From: an uncultured Paracoccaceae bacterium
GTDB taxonomy: Bacteria; Pseudomonadota; Alphaproteobacteria; Rhodobacterales; Rhodobacteraceae
DNA length: 64,000 nt
Direction: 5' to 3'
Assembly (NCBI GenBank): GCA_947492585.1
Contig: CANLND010000001.1
Coordinates: forward strand, 1 to 64,000
A model generated the notes under the pieces. That model was not told where the DNA came from. It did not search any database and worked only from the letters and a program-made list of their open reading frames with translations. The position numbers and the translations under genes are program-made. This document shows positions 53,050 to 61,958 of the stretch, piece by piece. Numbering within the stretch: position 1 is the first letter of the stretch; each line of letters opens with the position of its first letter.

Positions 53050-53132
53050 TTTGCAATTATTCAATATTCACAGCTAATATCGGAAATACTTTGCAAATTT
53101 GCGAAAATTACCTTTTACATCTGATTTGCGCA
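53050..53132. promoter_or_regulatory. Cluster of TTTGCAAA-type boxes before pccB
   Basis: TTTGCAAT (53050-53057), TTTGCAAA (53090-53097) directly followed by TTTGCGAA (53098-53105), and TTTGCGCA (53125-53132) precede pccB. They resemble the PccR boxes described in Rhodobacter and sit where a regulator could act on the promoter. Confidence 0.55.
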
Positions 53133-53170
53133 AGATAAGATCGCAGTAAGTAGTCAAAGGGATTTGCACC

Positions 53171-54703
53171 ATGAAGGATATTCTTTCCGAGCTGGAAGAT
53201 CGCCGAAACGCAGCGCGACTGGGGGGTGGGCAACGCCGTATCGATGCCCAGCATGCCCGCGGAAAGCTGACCGCGCGTGAGCGGATCGAACTGTTGTTGG
53301 ATGAAGACAGCTTTGAAGAATTTGATATGTTCGTGGCGCATCGCTGCACGGATTTTGGCATGGAAGAGCAGCGGCCGTCGGGTGATGGTGTTGTCACCGG
53401 CTGGGGCACCATCAATGGTCGTATGGTCTATGTGTTCAGTCAGGACTTTACTGTGTTTGGCGGCTCATTGTCTGAGACGCACGCGCAAAAAATCTGCAAG
53501 ATCATGGATATGGCCGTTCAGAATGGCGCACCGGTGATCGGCATTAACGATTCCGGCGGAGCGCGTATTCAGGAGGGCGTAGCGTCCTTGGCGGGGTATG
53601 CCGAAGTGTTCCAGCGCAATATCATGGCCTCGGGTGTGGTGCCGCAGATTTCCGTCATCATGGGCCCCTGTGCCGGTGGTGCGGTCTATTCGCCTGCGAT
53701 GACCGACTTCATCTTTATGGTGAAGGACACGTCATATATGTTTGTCACTGGCCCGGACGTGGTAAAGACTGTCACCAACGAAGTTGTAACCGCCGAAGAG
53801 CTGGGTGGTGCATCGACCCACACCAAGAAGTCATCGGTCGCCGATGGTGCGTTTGAAAACGACGTCGAGGCATTGGCTGAAGTGCGTCGTTTGGTGGATT
53901 TCCTGCCGCTGAATAATCGCGAAAAAGCACCAGTACGGCCGTTCTTTGATGATCCCTCGCGGATTGAGGACAGTCTGGACACGATCATCCCAGACAATCC
54001 AAACACGCCGTATGATATGAAAGAGTTGATCGGAAAAGTTGCCGATGAGGGCGATTTTTACGAAATCCAGGAAGACTTTGCGGGGAATATCATCACCGGG
54101 TTCATCCGCCTCGAAGGGCAGACTGTGGGTGTCGTCGCCAACCAACCGATGGTGTTGGCAGGATGTTTGGACATTGATAGTTCACGCAAAGCGGCTCGGT
54201 TTGTGCGCTTTTGCGACTGTTTTGAAATCCCGATCCTGACGCTGGTTGATGTGCCTGGCTTCCTGCCCGGCACCAGCCAGGAATATGGCGGCGTGATCAA
54301 GCATGGTGCAAAGCTGCTGTTTGCCTATGGTGAAGCAACCGTTCCAAAGGTCACAGTGATCACGCGTAAAGCCTATGGCGGGGCCTATGACGTTATGGCG
54401 TCCAAGCACCTGCGCGGTGATTTCAACTATGCGTGGCCGACCGCGGAAATCGCGGTGATGGGCGCCAAAGGGGCGACTGAAATTATCCATCGTGCAGATC
54501 TGGGCGATGCCGAGAAAATCGCAGCACACACCAAAGATTATGAAGACCGTTTTGCCAACCCGTTTGTGGCGGCTGAAAAGGGGTTCATTGACGAGGTGAT
54601 CCAACCCAAATCTACCCGCCGTCGCGTGGCGCGTGCGTTTGCATCCTTGCGGAACAAGTCGCTGCAAAACCCATGGAAAAAGCACGACAATATTCCATTG
54701 TAA
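53171..54703 (+). CDS. pccB: Propionyl-CoA carboxylase, beta (carboxyltransferase) subunit
   Basis: A 510-residue carboxyltransferase that moves CO2 from carboxybiotin to propionyl-CoA, giving methylmalonyl-CoA. It has the biotin-site [15 protein letters not shown] region and the acyl-CoA-site segments [20 protein letters not shown] and [15 protein letters not shown]. Length and sequence match PccB. AAAGGGA precedes ATG 53171. Its partner pccA lies about 3 kb downstream. The boxes upstream point to PccR control. Confidence 0.96.
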   Translation: MKDILSELEDRRNAARLGGGQRRIDAQHARGKLTARERIELLLDEDSFEEFDMFVAHRCTDFGMEEQRPSGDGVVTGWGTINGRMVYVFSQDFTVFGGSLSETHAQKICKIMDMAVQNGAPVIGINDSGGARIQEGVASLAGYAEVFQRNIMASGVVPQISVIMGPCAGGAVYSPAMTDFIFMVKDTSYMFVTGPDVVKTVTNEVVTAEELGGASTHTKKSSVADGAFENDVEALAEVRRLVDFLPLNNREKAPVRPFFDDPSRIEDSLDTIIPDNPNTPYDMKELIGKVADEGDFYEIQEDFAGNIITGFIRLEGQTVGVVANQPMVLAGCLDIDSSRKAARFVRFCDCFEIPILTLVDVPGFLPGTSQEYGGVIKHGAKLLFAYGEATVPKVTVITRKAYGGAYDVMASKHLRGDFNYAWPTAEIAVMGAKGATEIIHRADLGDAEKIAAHTKDYEDRFANPFVAAEKGFIDEVIQPKSTRRRVARAFASLRNKSLQNPWKKHDNIPL

Positions 54704-54749
54704 TGGGGAATACCTTAGGTTGCGCGAGCAATCTATTCTGGAGCGAACT

Positions 54750-55217
54750 ATGAAATATCTTTTCCCCTTTTTGTTGATGGCTTTTGCTGCACCTGTCGTA
54801 GCGCAAGAAAGCCGTGAATGCCGTGGCAAAGAAAGCTTTCAGTTGTCGGATGGATCTTCCGGATGTGTGTTGGGTGTCGGAACGACAACCATCTCAAGCA
54901 AGGTGACTGTTGATGGCGTTGAGATGCGGAACCGCAAAAGCGACTCTGCTCTTGTGGTGGTCGCTATGGCTGGGGAATTTGACACCAAACGCCGGGTGAC
55001 ATCCCGGCGTTTGAAAGAAGTCTGTAGCCATAGCATGGCTGCGGTTCAGCAAAAGTTTTCAGGAGAACCCTATAAGTATATCGTTGTTGGTATGAAGTGG
55101 CCTGGCAAAACGATGCCACGGGCAAGCGTCGCAAACGGTGGAAAATTCCTAAACCAGGCTGCGTATTTGACCACTAAATGTCGTAGCCCGCAGTATTTTG
55201 TGACGAAGTACCGGTAA
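54750..55217 (+). CDS. Small secreted protein, family not recognised
   Basis: A 155-residue protein with a signal peptide (MKYLFPFLLMAFAAPVVAQE, cleavage near 18-20). The mature part has four cysteines (Cys 24, 39, 91 and 144 roughly), likely two disulfides. I do not know the family. TGGAG precedes ATG 54750. It lies in the pccB-pccA interval. Confidence 0.7.
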   Translation: MKYLFPFLLMAFAAPVVAQESRECRGKESFQLSDGSSGCVLGVGTTTISSKVTVDGVEMRNRKSDSALVVVAMAGEFDTKRRVTSRRLKEVCSHSMAAVQQKFSGEPYKYIVVGMKWPGKTMPRASVANGGKFLNQAAYLTTKCRSPQYFVTKYR

Positions 55218-55296
55218 TGATGCAGCTGTTGCAACATATGCAGTGGGTTGACCGGGCCTTGCACCTATCGTCGACCTTGCCCTTGGGGCGGGTCCT

Positions 55297-55659
55297 ATGA
55301 GTGGGCTCTGGTATATCCTGCGTGACGGCGACACAGTTACTCTGTGTCGCCAACGGCCACCGCAGTTTGATCTGCGCGCAACGACGCGACTGCCTGCGGG
55401 AAATCCGGTACGGTATGCGCATCAGATCCGACAGGACCTATGGCGACGCTTACAACGTATCCGGGGGTTCTCTCCTGTGGTGCGGCTGTCTGCCTTGCCG
55501 GATGGTGACTGGCAGGTTGAGGTCGGTGGGCGCGTCATGGGCGCGGTGCCACAGCGGGCCTTGGATGAGGTGGACGCCATGTTGGAAGATCCGGCCAAAC
55601 GCGCCCGGTGGATCCGTCATGCAGCGCAGAAAAATTCCGCCAATACGGTGACCAACTGA
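55297..55659 (+). CDS. Conserved hypothetical protein, 120 residues
   Basis: Starts MSGLWYILRDGDTVTLCRQR and is basic and Arg-rich (LWRRLQRIRGF), without a signal peptide; it could be cytoplasmic. No known motif. The start ATG 55297 has GGGCGGGTCC upstream. The stop lies 43 bp before a short region without any clear gene. It belongs to the set of unknown genes between pccB and pccA. Confidence 0.55.
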   Translation: MSGLWYILRDGDTVTLCRQRPPQFDLRATTRLPAGNPVRYAHQIRQDLWRRLQRIRGFSPVVRLSALPDGDWQVEVGGRVMGAVPQRALDEVDAMLEDPAKRARWIRHAAQKNSANTVTN

Positions 55660-55927
55660 TGTGGGGGCGCTGTCATGAAACTGTCATCTATGCTGTTGAA
55701 TGGATTGAGACATTCGCCCTGTGGATGAGCGATGCGTCTGGTCTGACCGGTAACGGTTTGGTGATGTGCGTTCGTACTTTTGACACAAACGCGTTTGACA
55801 AAGTGTTCGAATCAAAGCCATGATCCCTTCACGACATATAAAGTTAGCGCGCACCATGTGTGCAGCGCCTGCGGCCCCGGCAGGAGGAGGCCCTGTTCAA
55901 GGGTGTCGGGGCTGCGGAATCAAACTG

Positions 55928-56326
55928 ATGTCCGCTCTGTTCTTTTCTCTTATTGGTTGTGCTGCGCAGGCCCAGACGGCCCGCTTGCCGAAATCTGTCG
56001 ATGTGCCCTCACATCAGCCGATGTCACTGACCGAAGTCTTTCTGGATGATACGCCCGGCGAAATCTGGTTGCGGTTGCGCTTTGTTGCGCCCGAAATTGC
56101 GCGTGAGAGCGGGACAGTCCCGCACCACGTTGCTGCGCAGGATATGGAGCACCTGTGTGCCCATGTGGCGCTGCCAATGGTCGCACAGTCAGAGGTCGTG
56201 CCACAGCGCATTGCGATTTCGCTGTCGGATCGTGTGGTTGATTTTGGGGCGCGCGATGTGCGGGCGACGCAGTATTTCGAAACCTACCGCCCCGAGAATG
56301 GCGCCTGCGTCTGGGAGGGGCTGTGA
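55928..56326 (+). CDS. DUF6497-type secreted protein
   Basis: A 132-residue protein with a short hydrophobic start (MSALFFSLIGCAAQAQT), consistent with export. The mature part reads MSLTEVFLDDTPGEIWLRLR and VALPMVAQSEVVPQRIAISL, ending ENGACVWEGL, which I recall as typical of DUF6497 in Rhodobacteraceae. An in-frame ATG at 55820 is possible; the sequence between has no family similarity. The start is thus uncertain. Fifth or so member of the unknown-gene run before pccA. Confidence 0.6.
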   Translation: MSALFFSLIGCAAQAQTARLPKSVDVPSHQPMSLTEVFLDDTPGEIWLRLRFVAPEIARESGTVPHHVAAQDMEHLCAHVALPMVAQSEVVPQRIAISLSDRVVDFGARDVRATQYFETYRPENGACVWEGL

Positions 56327-56540
56327 TGTTGACGTCTGTTTCCCAGAGTTTGCGCTGTTGTGGGCGGTATTTTGCGACTTTGTCGCCACAACTTGCTGGT
56401 GCGGCGGCGGGACTATGTCAATCCGCGAATGGCTGCGATAGCATGCGCATGGGCAGACTGTCGTCTGACCATGATTTAGGACTGGCATCCCAAGGGTCCA
56501 TAGGGCCTGTGGATGCCACGCATGTAACCAGGAGACTGAA

Positions 56541-56684
56541 ATGTCCAAAAGCATCAAGCTGTTTGCTGTTGTTGGCCTGTTGGCCGCTGTTGCGGCCTGT
56601 GGTGGCAGCCGTGAAGAAGAATTCGTCGTGGTTGATCCCGCGCCCATCTCGGTTGAGCCAACCTACACCGGCAAATACAAGTAA
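56541..56684 (+). CDS. Small lipoprotein, 47 residues
   Basis: AGGAGACTGAA directly precedes ATG 56541. The product has a lipobox (LAAVAACGG, Cys near 20) and an acidic mature peptide ending PISVEPTYTGKYK. It is a probable outer-membrane- or inner-membrane-anchored small lipoprotein. I have seen similar short lipoproteins in Rhodobacteraceae, but function is unknown. Confidence 0.75.
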   Translation: MSKSIKLFAVVGLLAAVAACGGSREEEFVVVDPAPISVEPTYTGKYK

Positions 56685-56753
56685 TACAGACAGGGGTCCG
56701 GCTCTGTGGCCGGGCCTCTGTGCTCAGCACGGTGCCAGACCAGAGGCACCCTT

Positions 56754-57113
56754 ATGCTAAAACATCGCGGATTCCCCGGCCGGCTGCCGGGCACAGATTT
56801 CCAATTCACCATTCGACGCCCTAACCCAAAAGGCGTCACACCGATCACCATGCGGGAACGGTTCAAAGACCGCCGTCCAGCAGATCGCCGCGCCGATGCG
56901 GGCTTTATGAAAGCCCTCTGGCTGCAATTTGGCAATGACACCTTTGAACGCGGCAATCTCGACGCCGGCCGCTTAAGCTGGCTGTTTGGACGAGAAGTTG
57001 TAGCCGTCGACGATCCGTTTGACCCGGCCAGCTATGATGCACTTTTGAAAATCGATGTGGACGTTGCCATGGCAGCGTTCCCTGAGGCTTTTGACGGGAG
57101 CACCTGGGAATGA
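56754..57113 (+). CDS. Conserved hypothetical protein, 119 residues
   Basis: Starts MLKHRGFPGRLPGTDFQFTI and ends FPEAFDGSTWE. It is mixed-charge and without signal peptide or membrane segment. No known domain. CAGAGG lies 7 bp before ATG 56754. It is the next gene in the interval before pccA. Confidence 0.55.
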   Translation: MLKHRGFPGRLPGTDFQFTIRRPNPKGVTPITMRERFKDRRPADRRADAGFMKALWLQFGNDTFERGNLDAGRLSWLFGREVVAVDDPFDPASYDALLKIDVDVAMAAFPEAFDGSTWE

Positions 57114-57117
57114 GGGA

Positions 57118-57140
57118 GGGGCAGCGTCATAGTCTGCCCC
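57118..57140 (+). other. Hairpin after the 119-residue gene
   Basis: GGGGCAG-N9-CTGCCCC, a perfect 7-bp stem 4 bp after the stop codon, without a U-tract. The following 210 bp up to 57351 show no gene. Confidence 0.5.
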
Positions 57141-57351
57141 ACAGTCCCCAATGGGACACAGGGGCCCCTGCGCTCCTGTGTGCTGTGTGTTCCGGTTTCG
57201 TTGCATCATCGGCGATGGGTTGCCGATGTGCGCGGCCTTCTGCGCAAGTCTTTGCGGAAACTTTGCGATCTTTCTCGACGCCCTTGCGTGGCATGGATGA
57301 TGCTGCGATCCCCACTGGCACACCTTATGTGTCAATAAAGGGATCAATACC

Positions 57352-57555
57352 ATGCGGGCAAAATCTATTGTGGCCTCGTTTGCGCTGTGCGCTAGCTTGG
57401 CGGCCTGTGGCGACACCACCGGTGAGCAGGCGCTGTATGGCGCCGCTGCTGGCACAGTTGGTTCAGCACTGCTCAATGGCAATGTCGTCACTGGCGCTGC
57501 TGTTGGCGTTGCTGCCAACGTCATCTACTGCAAAGAAAACCCGCGCCGCTGCTAA
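57352..57555 (+). CDS. Small glycine-zipper lipoprotein, 67 residues
   Basis: A lipobox CASLAAC (Cys19) precedes a Gly/Ala-rich segment, AAAGTVGSALLNGNVVTGAA, of glycine-zipper type that could pack into a membrane. The C-terminus ends in CKENPRRC. Similar proteins are common in Rhodobacteraceae. AAAGGGATC precedes ATG 57352. Confidence 0.75.
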   Translation: MRAKSIVASFALCASLAACGDTTGEQALYGAAAGTVGSALLNGNVVTGAAVGVAANVIYCKENPRRC

Positions 57556-57582
57556 GGCCGCGACCCGTTACACCAAATTTTT

Positions 57583-57623
57583 GCAAAACGCCGTTTCCGA
57601 GTTCTCGGAGGCGGCGTTTTTGC
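57583..57623 (+). terminator. Strong hairpin directly upstream of pccA
   Basis: GCAAAACGCCG pairs with CGGCGTTTTTGC, with an inner CCGAG/CTCGG helix, making a long stem 27 bp after the lipoprotein gene. The tail contains a run of Ts. It ends 30 bp before the pccA start codon. Confidence 0.8.
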
Positions 57624-57653
57624 ATGTCCAATCAACGTCCCGAGGGAGAGCCG

Positions 57654-59684
57654 ATGTTTGACAAGATCCTGATTGCCAACCGTGGAGAGATTGCCTGCCG
57701 TGTCATCAAGACTGCGCGCAAAATGGGCATTAAGACGGTTGCCATCTATTCAGACGCCGACCGCCAAGCGCTTCACGTGAAAATGGCAGATGAAGCTGTG
57801 CACATTGGCCCACCGCCTGCCAACCAGTCCTATATCGTCATCGATAAGGTGATGGAGGCGATCCGTACAAGCGGCGCGCAGGCGGTACACCCGGGCTATG
57901 GCTTTTTGTCCGAGAATTCTAAGTTTGCTGAGGCTCTGGCCGCAGAAGGCGTGGCGTTTGTAGGACCACCTGTTGGTGCGATCGAAAAAATGGGGGATAA
58001 GATCACCTCCAAGAAAATCGCGCAGGATGCAGGCGTGTCTACCGTTCCTGGGTATATGGGCCTGATCGAAGACGCCGAAGACGCGGTGAAGATCTCAAAC
58101 CAGGTGGGTTACCCGGTGATGATCAAAGCCTCTGCTGGTGGCGGTGGTAAAGGCATGCGGATCGCCTGGAATGATGAAGAGGCTCGCGAAGGCTTCCAAT
58201 CCTCCAAGAACGAGGCCGCGAACTCTTTTGGCGATGACCGGATTTTCATCGAAAAATTCGTGACCCAGCCACGCCACATCGAAATTCAAGTTCTGTGCGA
58301 TGCCCATGGCAATGGGATCTATCTGGGCGAGCGTGAATGTTCGATCCAGCGTCGGAACCAGAAAGTGGTCGAAGAAGCCCCTTCGCCGTTCTTGGACGAA
58401 GAAACCCGCCGCGCGATGGGCGAGCAGTCGGTCGCATTGGCCAAGGCCGTTGGCTACGCCTCAGCTGGGACCGTGGAATTCATCGTCGATGGCGACAAAA
58501 ACTTCTACTTCTTGGAAATGAACACCCGCTTGCAGGTGGAACACCCTGTGACCGAACTGATCACCGGTGTGGACCTGGTCGAACAGATGATCCGGGTTGC
58601 CAACGGTGAGCCGCTGAGCATTACACAGGACGATGTAACCTTGACAGGTTGGGCCATCGAAAACCGTTTGTACGCCGAAGACCCGTATCGGAACTTTCTG
58701 CCGTCCATCGGCCGCCTGACCCGTTACCGTCCGCCTGCAGAAACCGCGGCATATACGCCCGGCACGGCTGCGGGTGATGCAGGTGATGTGGTTGTGCGCA
58801 ACGACACCGGCGTCTTTGAGGGCGGCGAGATCTCAATGTATTACGATCCGATGATCGCCAAACTGTGCACATGGGCCCCCACCCGTGACGCCGCCATCGA
58901 AGCGATGCGCGTGGCGCTGGACAGCTTTGAAGTCGAAGGTATCGGCCATAACCTGCCGTTCCTGTCGGCGGTGATGGATCATGAGATCTTTGTGAAAGGG
59001 GAGATGACGACGGCATTTATCGCCGAGCAGTATCCCGAAGGCTTTGAAGGTGTCACGCTGCCAGAAACGGATCTGCGCCGGATCGCCGCCTCAGCTGCCG
59101 CGATGCACCGGGTTGCAGAAATCCGCCGCACCAAAGTGTCGGGGCGGATGGACAACCACGAGCGCAAGGTCGGCGATGACTGGGTTGTGAGCCTGCAAGG
59201 CGTCAGCTTTGCGGTGACAGTCGCGGCTGATGCTGCGGGATCAACCGTGTCGTTTGACGATGGATCTTCCATTCGTGTGGCCTCGGATTGGACGCCGGGT
59301 GATCAACTGGCAGAACTGACAACCGACGATGCGCCGTTGATCCTGAAGGTTGGCAAGATCACCCAAGGGTTCCGCCTGCGCACCCGTGGTGCGGACCTGA
59401 AGGTGCATGTGCGCACCCCACGTCAGGCTGAGCTTGCGGCCTTGATGCCCGAAAAGCTGCCGCCAGACACTTCAAAGATGTTGCTGTGCCCCATGCCCGG
59501 TCTCATCGTGAAGGTCGACGTTGAGGTTGGTCAAGAGGTTCAGGAGGGGCAGGCCCTATGTACGGTCGAAGCGATGAAGATGGAAAACATCCTGCGCGCC
59601 GAGAAAAAAGGCATCGTGTCGAAGATCAACGCCGCTGCCGGGGATAGCCTGGCGGTGGATGATGTGATCATCGAATTCGAGTAA
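57654..59684 (+). CDS. pccA: Propionyl-CoA carboxylase, alpha subunit (biotin carboxylase and carrier)
   Basis: A 676-residue protein. The biotin carboxylase part (residues 1-450) has the ATP-grasp motifs KASAGGGGKGMRIAW and NTRLQVEHPVTE; a linker follows; the biotin-carrying BCCP domain ends the chain with the Lys in EAMKMENILRAE (about 642). It charges the biotin that PccB then uses. ATG 57654 with AGGGAG is supported; an earlier in-frame ATG at 57624 is also possible but less likely. Confidence 0.96.
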   Translation: MFDKILIANRGEIACRVIKTARKMGIKTVAIYSDADRQALHVKMADEAVHIGPPPANQSYIVIDKVMEAIRTSGAQAVHPGYGFLSENSKFAEALAAEGVAFVGPPVGAIEKMGDKITSKKIAQDAGVSTVPGYMGLIEDAEDAVKISNQVGYPVMIKASAGGGGKGMRIAWNDEEAREGFQSSKNEAANSFGDDRIFIEKFVTQPRHIEIQVLCDAHGNGIYLGERECSIQRRNQKVVEEAPSPFLDEETRRAMGEQSVALAKAVGYASAGTVEFIVDGDKNFYFLEMNTRLQVEHPVTELITGVDLVEQMIRVANGEPLSITQDDVTLTGWAIENRLYAEDPYRNFLPSIGRLTRYRPPAETAAYTPGTAAGDAGDVVVRNDTGVFEGGEISMYYDPMIAKLCTWAPTRDAAIEAMRVALDSFEVEGIGHNLPFLSAVMDHEIFVKGEMTTAFIAEQYPEGFEGVTLPETDLRRIAASAAAMHRVAEIRRTKVSGRMDNHERKVGDDWVVSLQGVSFAVTVAADAAGSTVSFDDGSSIRVASDWTPGDQLAELTTDDAPLILKVGKITQGFRLRTRGADLKVHVRTPRQAELAALMPEKLPPDTSKMLLCPMPGLIVKVDVEVGQEVQEGQALCTVEAMKMENILRAEKKGIVSKINAAAGDSLAVDDVIIEFE

Positions 59685-59880
59685 AACAATGGTCGTTTCT
59701 GCACCGCATTTCTCTCCAATTGGTTTCAGTTTTGCTGAACCCTGTTGGGGTGCGGTGTGGAGACGACCGCATGTCTTAACCCTTCATAGAGAGCCTTTAA
59801 GTATCCTTTTCCGGCGTCGCTTTGTCGAAGCAGAGCCGGTGTGGATGGGCCCTGATCTGGGCGCCAGTCTGGAGGGTGTG

Positions 59881-60399
59881 GTGAACGGGGTTTTCTCCAA
59901 GGTGGCGCGTGGTTTTACAGCGGTCACTGTTTTGGTGTCGCTGGCGGGTTGCATCAAACAAAACGAACAGACATTGCGCCAGCAATTGTCGGGATGGCTC
60001 AAACTGGGGGACACCCAGTATTTCTATGCAACATCTCGCTGTTCCGCCGCCGTTTTTGCGCTGAAAAGCTTGCGGGTGAATTCACTGGTGAAACGCGCGC
60101 GCAGCATGCCATCTGGCATGAAGCTGATCGCACGCGGGGAACCTGTGGTGTTCGCCATCGAGGGGCAATCGCCCACAGATGTCACACAACAGATCATGTC
60201 CTATGATCTGCACAGTGGGCTTGGGGTGGTGTCCTCGGGGCTGAGCGGCAAGAATTGTATGACAGACCCGTTGAGATCCGCTTATTTCGACGCTCTCATC
60301 AATCCGGATGCGGATCTGATTTACAATCCCGAAGATCACGCGATCTTGGTCGTCGACCCTGACAACAAGCGTTTGTTTTATGTTTGGGGGAAGGTCTGA
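59881..60399 (+). CDS. Lipoprotein of unknown family
   Basis: A 172-residue protein with a signal and lipobox (VTVLVSLAGC) at the N-terminus, then LSGWLKLGDTQYFYATSRCSAAVFALK. GTG 59881 has GGAGGG upstream and gives an ideal signal peptide; ATG 59845 would give a longer one. It has no recognised domain. It lies between pccA and the leftward DUF4174 gene. Confidence 0.65.
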   Translation: MNGVFSKVARGFTAVTVLVSLAGCIKQNEQTLRQQLSGWLKLGDTQYFYATSRCSAAVFALKSLRVNSLVKRARSMPSGMKLIARGEPVVFAIEGQSPTDVTQQIMSYDLHSGLGVVSSGLSGKNCMTDPLRSAYFDALINPDADLIYNPEDHAILVVDPDNKRLFYVWGKV

Positions 60400-60403
60400 T
60401 GGG

Positions 60404-60847
60404 TCAGTCGCCCCGCCTGTCCTCTACCTCGCGCAGACGCGATGGCATCTTGTCGATGCTGCGGCTCAGTTCACGCACGGTCCAAGGGAATGGCTTGCGC
60501 AGTTTGACGCCGCCATCTTTGCCGATCAATATCAGCTGGAACCCTCGCGGACGCAGTTTCGTGCGCCAGGGTGAGCGATCGCCAGGTGTGCTGTCAAAGA
60601 CGACCACCACATCGCGGTCCCGCAAAGCGTCTTCTTGTGCACGCAACAGATCCAGCTGTTCCTGGAACCGTGGGTCCGCATCGGTGTCTGCAAAGACCAA
60701 TATGGGGCGCTTCTTCCATAGAAAATCATTCAAATTTGATTCAACCCCCGGTCGAAACAATGGCTGTTCTTCCGGCAAAGACGCGTCACTCGCCCATACG
60801 GGAGACGTGAGAAATAGTGTCAAAACAATGGTTAAGATAGGTCGCAT
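60404..60847 (-). CDS. DUF4174 secreted protein
   Basis: A 147-residue protein with a signal peptide (MRPILTIVLTLFLTSPVWAS). The mature domain is thioredoxin-like in outline (RPILVFADTDADPRFQEQLDLL, then RGFQLILIGKDGGVKLR) but without a CxxC motif, as in the DUF4174 family. AGGAGG precedes ATG 60847. It is the one leftward gene within the rightward pcc-mcm stretch. Confidence 0.8.
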   Translation of the reverse strand: MRPILTIVLTLFLTSPVWASDASLPEEQPLFRPGVESNLNDFLWKKRPILVFADTDADPRFQEQLDLLRAQEDALRDRDVVVVFDSTPGDRSPWRTKLRPRGFQLILIGKDGGVKLRKPFPWTVRELSRSIDKMPSRLREVEDRRGD

Positions 60848-61025
60848 GACGCCTCCTGTTCTAGCCAATATAGGCCAGATCGTGGCAAATACGATGGCTG
60901 AAAGTGAGAAGCCCCGAAAAAAACACATAATCTTAACGGCCTGGGTAAGCTTTGGTCCCCAAACTGGAAACAGTTTAGGGTTTTCGCTGCTTCGACAGCC
61001 TCCGGTAGAAGGACCGGTACTGATT

Positions 61026-61958
61026 ATGAAAGTTTTGCTGCACATCGGCGCACATCGCTGCGCGACCACTTCGTTTCAAGAATACATGCGTCAGAACATT
61101 GGCCCGATTGCCCTGCAAGGCGTCGGCTATTGGGGGCCAAATCAGACCCGCAAGGGGTTGTTCCAGGGCGTTTTACCGGGACCCCAAGCGCTGCCGGGCA
61201 AAGATCCGGGCTTGCGGGCCCGTGGGCGCGTCCAGCTGAAACTTGCGGCCGAACGGGCTACGGGTCTTAGCCAGTTGGTGATTTCGGACGAAAACATCAT
61301 GGGCTCGATGCGCCAGAACCTGCATATCGGCGGGTTGTACTGCGATGTGGGCGAACGCATGACCCGCTTTGCCGCCACGTTTGACGGGGCGTTGACGGAT
61401 GTGGTTGTGAATATCCGCAGCCTGGACCACTATTGGGCCTCGGCGCTGACCTATGGTGTCGCCCGTGGGTTTCCGTTTCCCAACACGCATACGTTGGATC
61501 GCTTTGCCCAAGCACATCGCAGCTGGCGCGATGTGATTACCGACATCGCGACGGCGCTGCCGGATGTGAACATTTGGGTGCAACCTTTTGATACCTTTGG
61601 CGGTCGTCCGGATGCGCAGCTGAATTCTATGACCGGTATCAAAGCCCCGCGTACCCACGCCCGCATTCGCCTGAACCGGTCCCCGCGGGTGGAAGAGTTG
61701 CGCACGTATCTGATCGAAGATGACGCCGTAAAACTGGACGGGATGTACGGTCGCTGGCGCCCCTTTGATGCAGAGCAAATTGCGCGAATGCGCGAGGCTT
61801 ATGCGGATGACGTAATGTGGCTGGTTGGCGGCGCGGATGGCCTCGCTCAGCTGGCTGAGGACAACCAAGATCAAGCGGAAGAGACTAATACATTCCGCAG
61901 AACACTGACACGAGGAAGACCCCATGACCAAAACCGACAACTGGCGGGATCTGGCTGA
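61026..61958 (+). CDS. Sulfotransferase-like P-loop protein overlapping methylmalonyl-CoA mutase
   Basis: A 310-residue protein that begins with a 5'-phosphosulfate-binding-type loop, [16 protein letters not shown] (residues 6-21), like those of sulfotransferases (HIGxHKTGTTS). The middle part contains [11 protein letters not shown], reminiscent of the family's 3'-phosphate region. It has no signal peptide. Its last 35 bp overlap the start of methylmalonyl-CoA mutase in another frame, which suggests coupled translation. Sulfated target unknown; the assignment as an active enzyme is uncertain. Confidence 0.65.
   Translation: MKVLLHIGAHRCATTSFQEYMRQNIGPIALQGVGYWGPNQTRKGLFQGVLPGPQALPGKDPGLRARGRVQLKLAAERATGLSQLVISDENIMGSMRQNLHIGGLYCDVGERMTRFAATFDGALTDVVVNIRSLDHYWASALTYGVARGFPFPNTHTLDRFAQAHRSWRDVITDIATALPDVNIWVQPFDTFGGRPDAQLNSMTGIKAPRTHARIRLNRSPRVEELRTYLIEDDAVKLDGMYGRWRPFDAEQIARMREAYADDVMWLVGGADGLAQLAEDNQDQAEETNTFRRTLTRGRPHDQNRQLAGSG

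Noticed and set aside
52966-53170. A cobalamin or other riboswitch before pccB
   Set aside because: None of the conserved B12-box or other riboswitch cores appears; the region is AT-rich with TTTGCAAA boxes, which fits a protein regulator.
60384-61025. A long N-terminal extension in front of the sulfotransferase-like gene
   Set aside because: It runs antisense through the DUF4174 gene, lacks family similarity and a ribosome site; the P-loop protein starts well at ATG 61026.
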